Shown here piece by piece: positions 41,010-49,707 of a stretch of DNA of 52,650 nt. The stretch comes from Chloroflexi bacterium UBA5189 (GTDB lineage Bacteria > Chloroflexota > Limnocylindria > Limnocylindrales > CSP1-4). Location of the stretch: positions 59,901 through 112,550 of the forward strand of contig DHWF01000024.1 of NCBI GenBank assembly GCA_002413045.1. Reading direction: 5' to 3'. Both the position numbers and the translations under genes were made by a program. A model generated the notes under the pieces. That model was not told the DNA's origin. It ran no database searches and saw only the letters and a program-made list of their open reading frames with translations. Position 1 is the first letter of the stretch. Each line of letters starts with the position of its first letter.

Positions 41010-43745
41010 CTACTCCCCGAGGACCGGCTCGATCAGGAACGGCTGCCCGTCGACCGGGTCGCCATACCAGTTCTGCAGGATCCGGGTGCCACCGTGGTAC
41101 TCGATCGTCCAGCCGACGATCTGGCCGGCAGCCGATTGGCCATCCTTGCCGCCGCCGAGCTGGATGTCGTCGTTCGGCGCGTACAGGACGCCGTTGAACA
41201 GGTAACCCATGTTCGCAGTGCTCAGTTTCATGCGCGAGTTGTTGCCAAGCCCGGATCCGTACATGTAGAACGTGATGCCGAGATCCTTGCCGGGCGTGAA
41301 GCAGCGCGCATTCCCGACGACATTGCTCGTCGTGTTGTAGACCGGCGGGCTCGCCTGGGCACAGCCGGAGCCGGCGTTGGTTTGCCACGGAGAGGTTCCG
41401 CCAGTCGTCCAGGCGGCGTATGCGTAGTCCTGGGTGTCATATGTCTGTGTCTGGAAGCACGGGTTGAACCCGTCGTTGTAGGCCTTTGCCGTGGCGAAGT
41501 CCGTCGGGTGCCCGCATGTGGCTCCGCCCCCGACCTTGATCGTCCCGTAGTTCAGGTCGAACCCGCCGCCGATGTTGACGTCGAAGTTCGAGCCCTGGTC
41601 CATGACGAGGGTCACTCCGTCTCCAAAGAGGTACGAGTTGTTGCCCAGCGAGATCGTGCCCTTGATGTGGTAGATGCCAGCCATTTGACCTGTTGCCAGT
41701 CCGGTGACACCGCCCCTCGGGTCGAGCCAGGCGCAGGTGTTGTTCGGGAGCGTGATGTTGTTGTACGTCCCCGGCCGGATGGCATTCGCCTGGGTGAACG
41801 CGCAGGTGAGCGAGCCATCCGAGGCATCCGGGTTCGTCGTGCTCGGGCAGTTGTTGCCGGACGGCCAGCTGCAGCTCCAGCTGCCGAAGCTGCCGCTCGA
41901 GTTGCCGTCGTAGCAGCCCGTTGGCCACAGGGTGAAGTTCCGAGTGTTCGAGCCTCCGGCGATCGTGATGCTCGATCCGCTCAATGGGGTCGCGTAGGCA
42001 TAGCCGGTCAACGCCGTCCCCGACAGTGTGATCGTGGTCGTGCCGACGATTGCCGAGGCAATGTTGTAGGTCCCGGAGGCATTCGTGGTCGCGGAACCAC
42101 CCGAAGCCAGGGTCACGGTCACGCCGGGTACTGGCAACGACGTAACCGCGTCGGTGATCGTCCCCGTCAGGCTCGCGGGCGCCGGCGTCAGGTTGAAGTT
42201 CTGGGTGTACGTCTGATCGATCGCAGTCGGAATCGGCACAAGCGACGGTCCACCGGTGACGTAGCCGGTCGCGGCCGCCGTGACCGAGAACGAGACGAGA
42301 GCCCCGTAGATGGGGACATAGCGCGTGTACAGGCCCGTTGCGTCGGTCGTCGCCGTATAGGTGTTGCCCTGGACGGTGACCGTCACGGTGGCACCATTGA
42401 TCGCAGCGCTGGTGTTCACGTTTCGAACGGTGCCGGTGACCAGTGGATTCTTCGAAACGCTGATATTCGTTGTCGTGGTCGCGCCGTAGACGGTCGGCCC
42501 GACTGTCGTGGTCACGTATTCCGTTGTGGCGGTGTTGTCCGTGACGTTGATCGAATAGGTGCCTGTGGCCTCGTTATTGAACTTGTAGAAGCCCGAGGCG
42601 TTGGTGGTCACCGTATCGACGACCGATGCGCCATTCAGGAGTTGGAGGGTCACGCCGGCATAGACAGCGACACCGCCGGATGAGACCGTCCCGCTGATGT
42701 CGATCGGGGCCGCACCCAGTGGCACGACAGGGGCCGCTGGCTGGATCGCGGACGCGAGCTTGATCGGCAAGTCCGAGACCTGGCTGTCGGGTTGGTTGCG
42801 CTCAAGCACTTGTGCAGAAGCGAGCTGTACGGTGCACTCGTTGGGCGCCGTCGTCGAGGTGATCGGCGGGGCCGCGTAGTTCGGGTCCGGGATCGGCGCG
42901 CCGAGGGGGATCGCGGCGCGGGTCGTCGAGGTGTCGATGTTGGGGCTGTTGTAACCCCACAGCTGGCACTGGTTGCTGGCATTCGCCCAGCACGTGTCGA
43001 ACAGCTGCATGTAGGCGTTGCTGTCCGGGCCGAGGGCGACGCCGCTGCTGCTGCCACCGTCCTTGGTCCATCGGTTCGTACCGACATCGCCCGTGCCCAC
43101 GATCAAGTTCGTGTTCGTTCCGTCGAGCTTGATGTTCGCGTCGCCGGCGAGGCAGTTGGTGGTGATGCTTGTCGGGCTGCACATGCCGATGACGGCGAAG
43201 TTGGCTGGGAACCGGCCAGCCGTCGACCACGCCATGACCGTTCGATTCGTGTTGGCGATGCGGGACAGGTAGTCAGTACCGGCATGTTCGATCCGGACGA
43301 AAACTACGCCCGTGCCGCTGACGTGACCCGGATACTTACTGCCTGCGTCGGCAGGTGGGCTCGCAACCCAGACCTTGTAGCCATCCAACGAGGTGAACGG
43401 CGAGTTCGCACCACTTGACGAAGCCGCCTGGGCCACGGGATCCAGCGCGGTCAGATTGAGCGCGCTCTTCACCGAGTACCACGCCGCCTCGCGAGCGCAG
43501 AAGTTCTTCGTGAAGCTGCCTGAGCACGCGGTCGTGAGCGGGCGTGTGAGCTGCTGGGCTCCGGCGAGGGCCGCGGCGTCAGTCGCGTTCTGGTAGTTGC
43601 GCTTCGTGACGAGCCATCCGCCATAGTCCACGGCGAGCGCCGAGACGAGCAGCAGCACGACGAGCATCAGGGCGAACAGCACCAGCACCTGTCCGCGAGG
43701 GTCTCCGCGGCGGGCTTGCAGGGGTGCAGTGCTGGGTGTCTTCAT
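41010..43745 (-). CDS. TadG-like protein with carboxypeptidase-regulatory-like repeats (Tad cassette III)
   Basis: This encodes 911 residues from ATG 43745. The N-terminus, RGDPRGQVLVLFALMLVVLL, followed by SALAVDYGGWLVTKRNYQNA and TDAAALAGAQ, is TadG-type (no Glu at +5 of the hydrophobic segment). Three carboxypeptidase-regulatory-like beta-sandwich repeats follow, starting near residues 348 (ISGTVSSGGVAVYAG), 435 (VTGTVRNVNTSAAINGA) and 522 (LTGTITDAVTSLPVPGV). The last ~300 residues are Gly/Asn/Cys-rich (NNITLPNNTCAWLDPRGG, GFDLNYGTIKVGGGAT). It probably sits at the cell surface as a pilus-associated adhesin. Confidence 0.85.
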   Translation of the reverse strand: MKTPSTAPLQARRGDPRGQVLVLFALMLVVLLLVSALAVDYGGWLVTKRNYQNATDAAALAGAQQLTRPLTTACSGSFTKNFCAREAAWYSVKSALNLTALDPVAQAASSSGANSPFTSLDGYKVWVASPPADAGSKYPGHVSGTGVVFVRIEHAGTDYLSRIANTNRTVMAWSTAGRFPANFAVIGMCSPTSITTNCLAGDANIKLDGTNTNLIVGTGDVGTNRWTKDGGSSSGVALGPDSNAYMQLFDTCWANASNQCQLWGYNSPNIDTSTTRAAIPLGAPIPDPNYAAPPITSTTAPNECTVQLASAQVLERNQPDSQVSDLPIKLASAIQPAAPVVPLGAAPIDISGTVSSGGVAVYAGVTLQLLNGASVVDTVTTNASGFYKFNNEATGTYSINVTDNTATTEYVTTTVGPTVYGATTTTNISVSKNPLVTGTVRNVNTSAAINGATVTVTVQGNTYTATTDATGLYTRYVPIYGALVSFSVTAAATGYVTGGPSLVPIPTAIDQTYTQNFNLTPAPASLTGTITDAVTSLPVPGVTVTLASGGSATTNASGTYNIASAIVGTTTITLSGTALTGYAYATPLSGSSITIAGGSNTRNFTLWPTGCYDGNSSGSFGSWSCSWPSGNNCPSTTNPDASDGSLTCAFTQANAIRPGTYNNITLPNNTCAWLDPRGGVTGLATGQMAGIYHIKGTISLGNNSYLFGDGVTLVMDQGSNFDVNIGGGFDLNYGTIKVGGGATCGHPTDFATAKAYNDGFNPCFQTQTYDTQDYAYAAWTTGGTSPWQTNAGSGCAQASPPVYNTTSNVVGNARCFTPGKDLGITFYMYGSGLGNNSRMKLSTANMGYLFNGVLYAPNDDIQLGGGKDGQSAAGQIVGWTIEYHGGTRILQNWYGDPVDGQPFLIEPVLGE

Positions 43746-43758
43746 TGCGTGAGCTCCC

Positions 43759-44319
43759 TCAGATGCTGCAGGTGACCGGAAGGGCGGAGTAGTCGGCTGC
43801 GGGCAGGTCCTCGTTCTCGATGCGCATCGATTCGGTGGCATCGAGCAGGAACCGGTTGTCGGCGACGCCATCGAACCGATCGAGCACCGCGCCGACGAGG
43901 GGCACGTGCAGCGGGAAGTGGTACGACACGTGGACCGTCATCTGGACGAAGTACGTCTGCGATCCGCTCGTCGGGACGGGGTTCGCCATCCAGCTGTAGG
44001 TGACCTGTCGGGTCCCGACATCGCCGGCGATGTATCCGGGAATGGAGTCCTTCAGGAACTGGGTTAGCTGCTTGCTGAGGCGCGTATCCGCGCACACGTT
44101 GTTCGCGTCGACTGCGGTCTTGACCCGGAACGGCGCCGCGTAGCGGGCCTCCTCACGAGTAGAGGCAACGAGCCCGTTCTGACCCCCGAACAGCAGCCCG
44201 AGCTCGATGATTCCGAAGACGAGCAGGAAGAACACGGGTGCAACAAGGGCAAACTCGACCATCGCCTGCCCCCGCGACCTCTGCGGGCGACTCGAGTCGT
44301 TTCGGGTCATCACGTGCAC
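43759..44319 (-). CDS. TadE-family pseudopilin (Tad cassette III)
   Basis: This encodes 186 residues. RSRGQAMVEFALVAPVFFLL is the class III prepilin pattern: cleavage after Gly, Glu at +5, then a hydrophobic helix. The extracellular part has two Cys (NNVCADTRL and VTCSI) and a beta-rich body. Its start overlaps the upstream TadE-like gene by 10 bp, and the TadG-like gene follows 13 bp later, so the three form one operon. Confidence 0.88.
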   Translation of the reverse strand: MHVMTRNDSSRPQRSRGQAMVEFALVAPVFFLLVFGIIELGLLFGGQNGLVASTREEARYAAPFRVKTAVDANNVCADTRLSKQLTQFLKDSIPGYIAGDVGTRQVTYSWMANPVPTSGSQTYFVQMTVHVSYHFPLHVPLVGAVLDRFDGVADNRFLLDATESMRIENEDLPAADYSALPVTCSI

Positions 44320-44891
44320 GCCGCCATCGTCACAGCCCCACCCTCAACTGATCGCGCGCCGGCCCCCGTGTCGATGTTGTTCGAGCCGGTCTGCTCGACG
44401 TGGAATTCGGTTGTGCTCGTCGCCTTGAGCGACTGGTCTTGCACGCCGTCGATCTGGTCGAGCAGGATGTCCACGATCGGGAGGAAGAGAGGGTGCCTGT
44501 ACGAGTCCGTCACACGCACGTCGACTTGAAAGTGCCCCTGCGGATCCTGCTGGTTCGTCGGCGGGGTGAAGTAGCAGACCGTGATCGTGTCGCGCACCGT
44601 CTCATGGTTCTGTGAGTTGCCGAGGAGTGTCTGCGCCTGCCCGAGCGTCCAGTTCGCGTTCGCCTGGGCGGTCGTCAGATCGGTCGTATCGAGGGTCGCG
44701 CCGCGCCGAGCTGCCTCCCGGATCGCATTGTCGATCCCGATTTGACGCTCGAAGATCAGCGCGAACTGCACGAGCCCAGCGAGGATCAAGATGAGGACGG
44801 GCGCGATCAGGGCGAGCTCGAGGAGCGCCTGACCGGATTCCCGGGTCGACTTCGTGGCGGCTCCCCTACCCGGGCGGGCGAATCGATGCAA
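44310..44891 (-). CDS. TadE-family pseudopilin, first gene of Tad cassette III
   Basis: This is 193 residues from a TTG at 44891 behind a strong SD (GAGGAG, spacing 5-6). The frame is open further upstream but has no good start. STRESGQALLELALIAPVLI is the prepilin motif with Glu at +5, then a helix to about residue 45. The body has VCYFTPPTNQQDPQGHFQVD and a Cys near the end (AACT). It resembles the PASTA and PKD members of cassettes I and II in the first ~170 residues but has no added C-terminal domain. Confidence 0.85.
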   Translation of the reverse strand: MHRFARPGRGAATKSTRESGQALLELALIAPVLILILAGLVQFALIFERQIGIDNAIREAARRGATLDTTDLTTAQANANWTLGQAQTLLGNSQNHETVRDTITVCYFTPPTNQQDPQGHFQVDVRVTDSYRHPLFLPIVDILLDQIDGVQDQSLKATSTTEFHVEQTGSNNIDTGAGARSVEGGAVTMAACT

Positions 44892-45062
44892 GCGGACTCC
44901 TCGGATCCGGTCGATGGCTGACCGAGCCCGGATTATCCGGGGGCAAACTTTCGGTGGACCTTGCGACCCGGAAGTACTGGTCGACCGCGTGCACCACGCC
45001 ACAACGACGCGGACCACCCCACGCCACACCGATCCGCCGGCGCGTCTCAAGCCAGGACGCCA

Positions 45063-45090
45063 AAGAGCCGCGCCTTACGGCGCGGCTCTT
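45063..45090 (-). terminator. Terminator of Tad cassette II
   Basis: AAGAGCCGCGCC, loop TTAC, GGCGCGGCTCTT form a perfect 12-bp stem just after the 45125 stop. On the minus strand it is followed by TTTGG. Confidence 0.85.
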
Positions 45091-45124
45091 GCTGATTCGA
45101 AGGGATGGCGGGGGCCGCCCGACG

Positions 45125-46459
45125 CTACTTGATGAGCTGGACGCCGAGGGTCTTGCTGCCGGTGCCGGAGCCGACGCCCGGGCCGACCGTGCCGGAGTTC
45201 AGGATGTCGACGAACTTGCCGACGAGGCACGATGTCGCGCCGTTGCCGGTGTCGCACTCGGCCTGGTTGCTGCCGCTCATGTAGGCGCCATATCGGCCGC
45301 CGCAGCCGTCCATCGACGGATCGCACAGGACGAAGTCGGCGAAGCTCGGCATGCGGTACCAGATGTTCTGGCCGCTGCCGCCGCCCGGAGCGTTCGGGCA
45401 GCCGAAGTTCGGCGCCGTGTTCACGGCCGGCTGGCTGCTCGTCGGGTTCGGATCGCTGTTCGACGTCCGGCAGGTCATGTCGAACTGCGGGATGAGGACG
45501 GGCTGCCCGTCGTACTTGCGAACGGCGTCCTCGACACCCTTGTAGCTGATGCCCGTGACGTTGTCCGTGCAGCTGCCGCCGCCGTTCGTGTTGCCGGTTG
45601 CGGCAACGTACTGCCACGACGGAAGCACGACGGCCGGGTTGTCGGCGTTCACGATCGAGCACACGATCTCGGTTGCGCCGCCGGCCGGGGGCGTCCAGTC
45701 CAGCCAGCCGACGTTGCCGGGCGAGCTCTTGCACAGGGGGACGGTCAGGACCGTGTTCCAGGTCCAGGCGGTGGAGCCGAGAGCGACGTTGTTGCTGCCG
45801 TCGCAGGTGACGGCGTTGACGGGGATCGCGATCGGCAGGATGCCGCACCACGAGCCCTGGCTGGAGCCGCAGGCGCCCTGCAGATAGCCGGCGACTGCCG
45901 ACGCTCGCATGGTGACGTTGAACGACGGGATTCCGATTGCCCGGGCGACGAAGGCCGGCACCGTCTTCTGGCCGATGACCAGGACGCCGGCCACCGGGCC
46001 GACGGTCAGGCTCGGGCAGTCGGGCGTCGTGGCGTTCCCGCCGGGCAGGCCGCCGGTTCCGACCTGCATGGCCGTGGCGAGGTTCTCGGAGCCGTCCGCA
46101 TTCAAGGCGGCGTTGCCATTCGACCTGAGCGGGATGCCGCAGATGTCGGTGTAGTAGGCGGCCTGGACGGACACCTTGTTGGCCGTCGCGGTGGAGGTCA
46201 CCTTGGAGAGGACCTGGGCGTCCCAGCCGCCGGTCGGCGTCGCGGCGCCGGCGAGACGCGATGCGAGGACGATCGCGCCGGCCTCGGCGGTGCTGTCCGC
46301 GCCCGTCTGGGCGACGCGCTGCTGGGTCACGACGTTGCCGCCATCGACGATGACCGCGAGGATCGCCATCGAGAGCAGCATCACCCCCACCATGACGACG
46401 AGCGCCTGGCCTCGTTCGCCCGTGTGGCGACGCGAGCGGGTGTGGCTATGGGCGAACAT
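45125..46459 (-). CDS. TadG-like pilus-assembly protein (Tad cassette II)
   Basis: This encodes 444 residues. TGERGQALVVMVGVMLLSMA is the TadG-type N-terminal helix, with no Glu at +5. A putative pilin-like body with many Cys (TDICGIPL, TPDCPSLT, GACGSSQGSWCGI) follows. The C-terminus GSKTLGVQLIK is closely matched by the cassette I TadG-like protein (GDAIGIQLIK), showing that the two are paralogues. It is the last gene of cassette II and a strong terminator follows. Confidence 0.82.
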   Translation of the reverse strand: MFAHSHTRSRRHTGERGQALVVMVGVMLLSMAILAVIVDGGNVVTQQRVAQTGADSTAEAGAIVLASRLAGAATPTGGWDAQVLSKVTSTATANKVSVQAAYYTDICGIPLRSNGNAALNADGSENLATAMQVGTGGLPGGNATTPDCPSLTVGPVAGVLVIGQKTVPAFVARAIGIPSFNVTMRASAVAGYLQGACGSSQGSWCGILPIAIPVNAVTCDGSNNVALGSTAWTWNTVLTVPLCKSSPGNVGWLDWTPPAGGATEIVCSIVNADNPAVVLPSWQYVAATGNTNGGGSCTDNVTGISYKGVEDAVRKYDGQPVLIPQFDMTCRTSNSDPNPTSSQPAVNTAPNFGCPNAPGGGSGQNIWYRMPSFADFVLCDPSMDGCGGRYGAYMSGSNQAECDTGNGATSCLVGKFVDILNSGTVGPGVGSGTGSKTLGVQLIK

Positions 46460-46489
46460 CTTGGTCTCCTCGACGCTGTTGAGCGGGCA

Positions 46490-46984
46490 CTACGGGAACA
46501 GCCGTTCGATCGGCATGCTGGATGTGGATGTCATGGTCATCGGGCCGATCAGGCGTCCCGCGACGGGCGTGATCGCCGTGTAGTGCGCGACCACCGTCAC
46601 CGAGACGATGCAGCCGACCGTGAGCGCTCCGCTCGAACAGGTCAGCGTGGTGCCCGGCGGCGCGGCGTACGAGACGGTCACGTCGCTGGACGCGACGCCG
46701 AGGGCCTTGCTCGCGGTGAGCGCGCAGCCCCGGAACGTCCACTGCGGGCTGTTCACGTTCTCGACGGGCCGGTTCTCGAGGCACAGCCACGGGCCGCTTG
46801 CGGGATCGATCTGGTTGACCGCCGCGACGCGCGCGGCATCCCGCGCCGCGCTGGTCACGGTGTTGAACGTGAACACGGCGCGACCGATGTCGATGAACCC
46901 GAACGCGAGGAGCGTGATGATCGGGAAGATGAACGCGAACTCGACCAGCGACTGGCCGGCCGCCCCATCGTCGCGGCGACGCAT
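46490..46984 (-). CDS. TadE-family pseudopilin (Tad cassette II)
   Basis: This is 164 residues from ATG 46984, which overlaps the upstream stop (ATGA); an upstream ATG at 47119 is inside the previous gene. GAAGQSLVEFAFIFPIITLL carries the prepilin Glu at +5. The body ends with a conserved beta strand (VVAHYTAITPVAGRLIG). It pairs with the PASTA-tailed TadE protein upstream and the TadG-like protein 30 bp downstream. Confidence 0.87.
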   Translation of the reverse strand: MRRRDDGAAGQSLVEFAFIFPIITLLAFGFIDIGRAVFTFNTVTSAARDAARVAAVNQIDPASGPWLCLENRPVENVNSPQWTFRGCALTASKALGVASSDVTVSYAAPPGTTLTCSSGALTVGCIVSVTVVAHYTAITPVAGRLIGPMTMTSTSSMPIERLFP

Positions 46985-47787
46985 CACGGGGCGACCGTCA
47001 TCGTCGACGAGCAGACCACGACCGTGGCCTTCACCAGGGTCTGGTTCTTGATCTTGTAGTTCGGCGGGACGAGCGGGTTGAAGCTCAGGTTGTTGGCCGA
47101 GAAGCCCGCGTCCGTCCACGTCTTGGTCGCCTGGGTCGTCTGGATGTCGACGAGGTCAGGGACGGTGCACGTTGGGACCGGCGTCGGGATCGCCGAGGGC
47201 GTGGGAATTGGGGTGGCGGTCGGCACGATGGTGGGCGTGGGTCCGACGGAGGCGCCGGGCGTGAAGCTCGGCAGCCCGGCCCCGACGCCCGTACCGGCGA
47301 TGACGCCGCTCCGGATCGGGAACGACGCCGACGCGCTGACGTTGATGGCGTTGCCCAAGAGGTTCTTGATCAACGGCGTGATCAGCGAGAAGCGACAGGT
47401 GACCGTGACGGTCGTCGGGGAGCCGAGGTCGGTGCCGGCCGGGAACGTCGGGTTCGGCAGCGGGCTCGGGAGGGTACAGCTGGTGGATCCGGATTCGGCA
47501 GTGATGAGCCGTGCGTATTCGGCCTGGGCGGCGGTGTTACCGGAGCCCTGCCAGGCGGTCGGGTTGATCGCCGCGAAGTTGGCGGCCTCCCGGACCGCGT
47601 TGTTCAGCGTGACCCAGCCCATGAACACCCGGCCGAAGTCGATGCCGAACAGGATCATCAGCATCACGACCGGGAAGCTGATCGCGAACTCGACGAGGCT
47701 CTGACCGCGCGGGTTCAGGCCGAGGCGCCGTCCAAGGCGGCGTCGAGCCGTCACCGGTTCCGTCGAGTCGCCCGTCCGTGTCGCCAT
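46984..47787 (-). CDS. TadE-family pseudopilin with PASTA-like C-terminal domain (Tad cassette II, first gene)
   Basis: This encodes 267 residues. NPRGQSLVEFAISFPVVMLM is the prepilin motif with Glu at +5. A body of about 140 residues follows, then a Pro/Thr linker (PTIVPTATPIPTPSAIPTP, about 184-202). The last ~60 residues, from CTVPDLVDIQTTQATKTW with FSANNLSFNPLVPPNYKI, are PASTA-like: valine/proline start, AxxxWxxAGF and a terminal beta strand. PASTA domains bind peptidoglycan. The same C-terminal module occurs in the cassette I member (CTVPDFVGTATRINSAAGMW). A TadE-PASTA fusion is unusual. Confidence 0.8.
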   Translation of the reverse strand: MATRTGDSTEPVTARRRLGRRLGLNPRGQSLVEFAISFPVVMLMILFGIDFGRVFMGWVTLNNAVREAANFAAINPTAWQGSGNTAAQAEYARLITAESGSTSCTLPSPLPNPTFPAGTDLGSPTTVTVTCRFSLITPLIKNLLGNAINVSASASFPIRSGVIAGTGVGAGLPSFTPGASVGPTPTIVPTATPIPTPSAIPTPVPTCTVPDLVDIQTTQATKTWTDAGFSANNLSFNPLVPPNYKIKNQTLVKATVVVCSSTMTVAP

Positions 47788-47991
47788 GCTCTGCGTTCCG
47801 ACCCTCCGACCGAGCGTCTGTGCCTCGGTCCCAAGCCCATTCCGGGCCTACGGAAGTATCGAAATCTGGACCTTGCGACAGGCCTTGCCAGCGGCGCGGC
47901 AGAAGTCCCGAACGGCGGACGCGGTAGTCCGGCCTCGCGCCGGTACCGATGGCGGCGGCGTCCCTCGCGAGGACTCGACGACCGTATCGGG

Positions 47992-48023
47992 CGGGCTCGG
48001 CAGGCCCCGTCCCGCCGAGCCCG
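47992..48023 (-). terminator. Hairpin after Tad cassette I
   Basis: CGGGCTCGGC (47992-48001) pairs perfectly with GCCGAGCCCG (48014-48023) across a 12-base loop just after the 48029 stop. It has no clear U-run but is placed like the other two cassette terminators. Confidence 0.6.
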
Positions 48024-48028
48024 GAGTC

Positions 48029-49162
48029 CTACTTGATCAGCTGGATCCCGATTGCGTCGCCGTGGCCGACGGTGCCCGAGCCGACAGGGCCCGTCCTGAT
48101 GAAATTGATGAAGTACCCCGCGATGCAGCTGGTGCTGCCGTTGCCCGCGATGGGGTTGAGCGGCTGACCGACCGCATTCGTGCCGGCCTGGCAGTCAGAG
48201 TTGCTCTTGTTCGAGTCCGACATGTAGTCGAGCCAGAAGGCCACGACGCCGGTGACGTGGTACTGCGCGTGACTTCCGCCACTCGTGTTGCAGTCGTTGT
48301 TGTCGCAGATCGGGACAAGGACGACCTGGCCGTGCCGCGCGTTCACGGCGTCCACCATCTGCTTCGCGCAGTTGTTGCCATTGTCGGAGTCGACTGACAC
48401 CGGGAACGTGTCCCACTGGATCGGCGGCGGGTTGGCGACTTCATAGGCGCAGTTGTTCTTGATCCCGTCCAGGTCGAGAACCATGAACGAGCCGGCGCCG
48501 GTCTTGCACAGCGGGACGATCCATTCAGTTCCGAGCGGACGCTGACCCGGCGCGCCGGGTTGGCTGATGGGCCACTGGTCCTTCGGCAGCCCGAGGTTGC
48601 CGTTCCCCGAACAGTCGGTGATGTTCACGGGATAGATCACCGGCAAGAATGCTCCGCCTTCGAGGCGGCCGGTCACGGCGATCGCCTCGGCCGACGCGTT
48701 AAAGCTGGCAAACCCGATGACCCGACCAAACGTGGTTCCGAACGTCCGGTTCCCGCCGACGTGGACGCCTTGCGCATTGGGCGGGATGCTGCCACTGGTC
48801 CCCACCGGTGCCGCGAGGTTCGCGGCAACCACGTTGCCACTCGCGTCGATGGGCTGGCCGGCGACGTTCGTGTAGTACGCCGCCTCGGTGATGTTGTTGA
48901 GTCCGGCGCTGAAGCTGACGGCATTGGCGACATCCGTATCGGTCATCGTCGCGCCACCCAGCCGCTGCGCGAGGACAACCGCGCCGGCGTTCGCGGCGGC
49001 GTCCGAGGCATTCTGGACCCCACGCTCGTGCGAGTAGGCAAGGCCTGCGTCGATCACGAGCGCAACGCCCGCGATGAACGCGATGAGGCCGAGCGCGAAC
49101 AGCACGATGATCTGGCCTCGTTCACGCTTGCGGCTTGATCCACGCGACCCTGTGGCAGACAT
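48029..49162 (-). CDS. TadG-like pilus-assembly protein (Tad cassette I)
   Basis: This is 377 residues from ATG 49162 (MSATGSRGSS). The N-terminal helix KRERGQIIVLFALGLIAFIA is TadG-type, without a +5 Glu. The body includes LAYSHERGVQNASDAAANAG, YPVNITDCSGNGNLGLP, NGNNCAKQMVDAVNARHGQV and YHVTGVVAFWLDYMSD, with paired Cys. The terminal GDAIGIQLIK matches the cassette II paralogue. It is last in cassette I, behind two TadE-like genes; SD GAGAGGGAATCGG precedes it. Confidence 0.82.
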   Translation of the reverse strand: MSATGSRGSSRKRERGQIIVLFALGLIAFIAGVALVIDAGLAYSHERGVQNASDAAANAGAVVLAQRLGGATMTDTDVANAVSFSAGLNNITEAAYYTNVAGQPIDASGNVVAANLAAPVGTSGSIPPNAQGVHVGGNRTFGTTFGRVIGFASFNASAEAIAVTGRLEGGAFLPVIYPVNITDCSGNGNLGLPKDQWPISQPGAPGQRPLGTEWIVPLCKTGAGSFMVLDLDGIKNNCAYEVANPPPIQWDTFPVSVDSDNGNNCAKQMVDAVNARHGQVVLVPICDNNDCNTSGGSHAQYHVTGVVAFWLDYMSDSNKSNSDCQAGTNAVGQPLNPIAGNGSTSCIAGYFINFIRTGPVGSGTVGHGDAIGIQLIK

Positions 49163-49203
49163 CCGATTCCCTCTCGGCTCCCAGCTTGTCGCGGGGACCC
49201 TGA

Positions 49204-49707
49204 CTATGGTTGCTTTGGACATTGAGCAGCGGTCTGTGTGCTGTTCGGGCAGCTGTATTCGACCGGCAGGACCGTCTTGGCCGTGAACGTCACGCCGTTC
49301 TTGAACAGGATCCGGCCGATGATCGGCGTGATCGGCGTGTAGCTGCCCTGGAAGGTCACCACCGCCAGGCAGCCGACATTGATATAGGTCGAAGCACCGA
49401 TGGGACACGTCTTCGTCGTGTCCGGTGTGCCGTCTGCAGCCGCCTGGTAGAAGTTCACGGTCACGGTCGGGGTTCGAGCGACGGCCGACTGCTGGGTTGC
49501 CCGCGTCGTGATCTTCGTGGTGTCCTGGTTGACGATCGCCAGTCGCGCTCCCTCACGAGCTGCGTTGGTGATCGAGTTGTAGGAAAAGACGGCAAGCCCG
49601 AGGTCCATGATCGCCATGACGAGCAGCAGGAAGAGCGGCAGGACCAGCGCGAATTCCACGAGGCTCTGGCCGCGCGACCGATGTCGATGAGCAAACTGCC
49701 TGGCCAT
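49204..49707 (-). CDS. TadE-family pseudopilin (Tad cassette I)
   Basis: This encodes 167 residues. HRSRGQSLVEFALVLPLFLL is the prepilin motif with Glu at +5 and a hydrophobic helix. The body contains NAAREGARLAIVNQDTTKIT, typical of TadE, and two Cys (TCPIGAST, NVGCLAV) plus a Cys-containing C-terminus. Its ATG overlaps the previous stop by one base (TGATG). The same order (decorated TadE, plain TadE, TadG) occurs in cassette II. Confidence 0.88.
   Translation of the reverse strand: MARQFAHRHRSRGQSLVEFALVLPLFLLLVMAIMDLGLAVFSYNSITNAAREGARLAIVNQDTTKITTRATQQSAVARTPTVTVNFYQAAADGTPDTTKTCPIGASTYINVGCLAVVTFQGSYTPITPIIGRILFKNGVTFTAKTVLPVEYSCPNSTQTAAQCPKQP

Noticed and set aside
44954..47059. 701-residue plus-strand frame over the Tad region
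   Set aside because: Antisense to clear TadE/TadG genes, Arg/Ala/Asp-rich, no domain; typical high-GC shadow.
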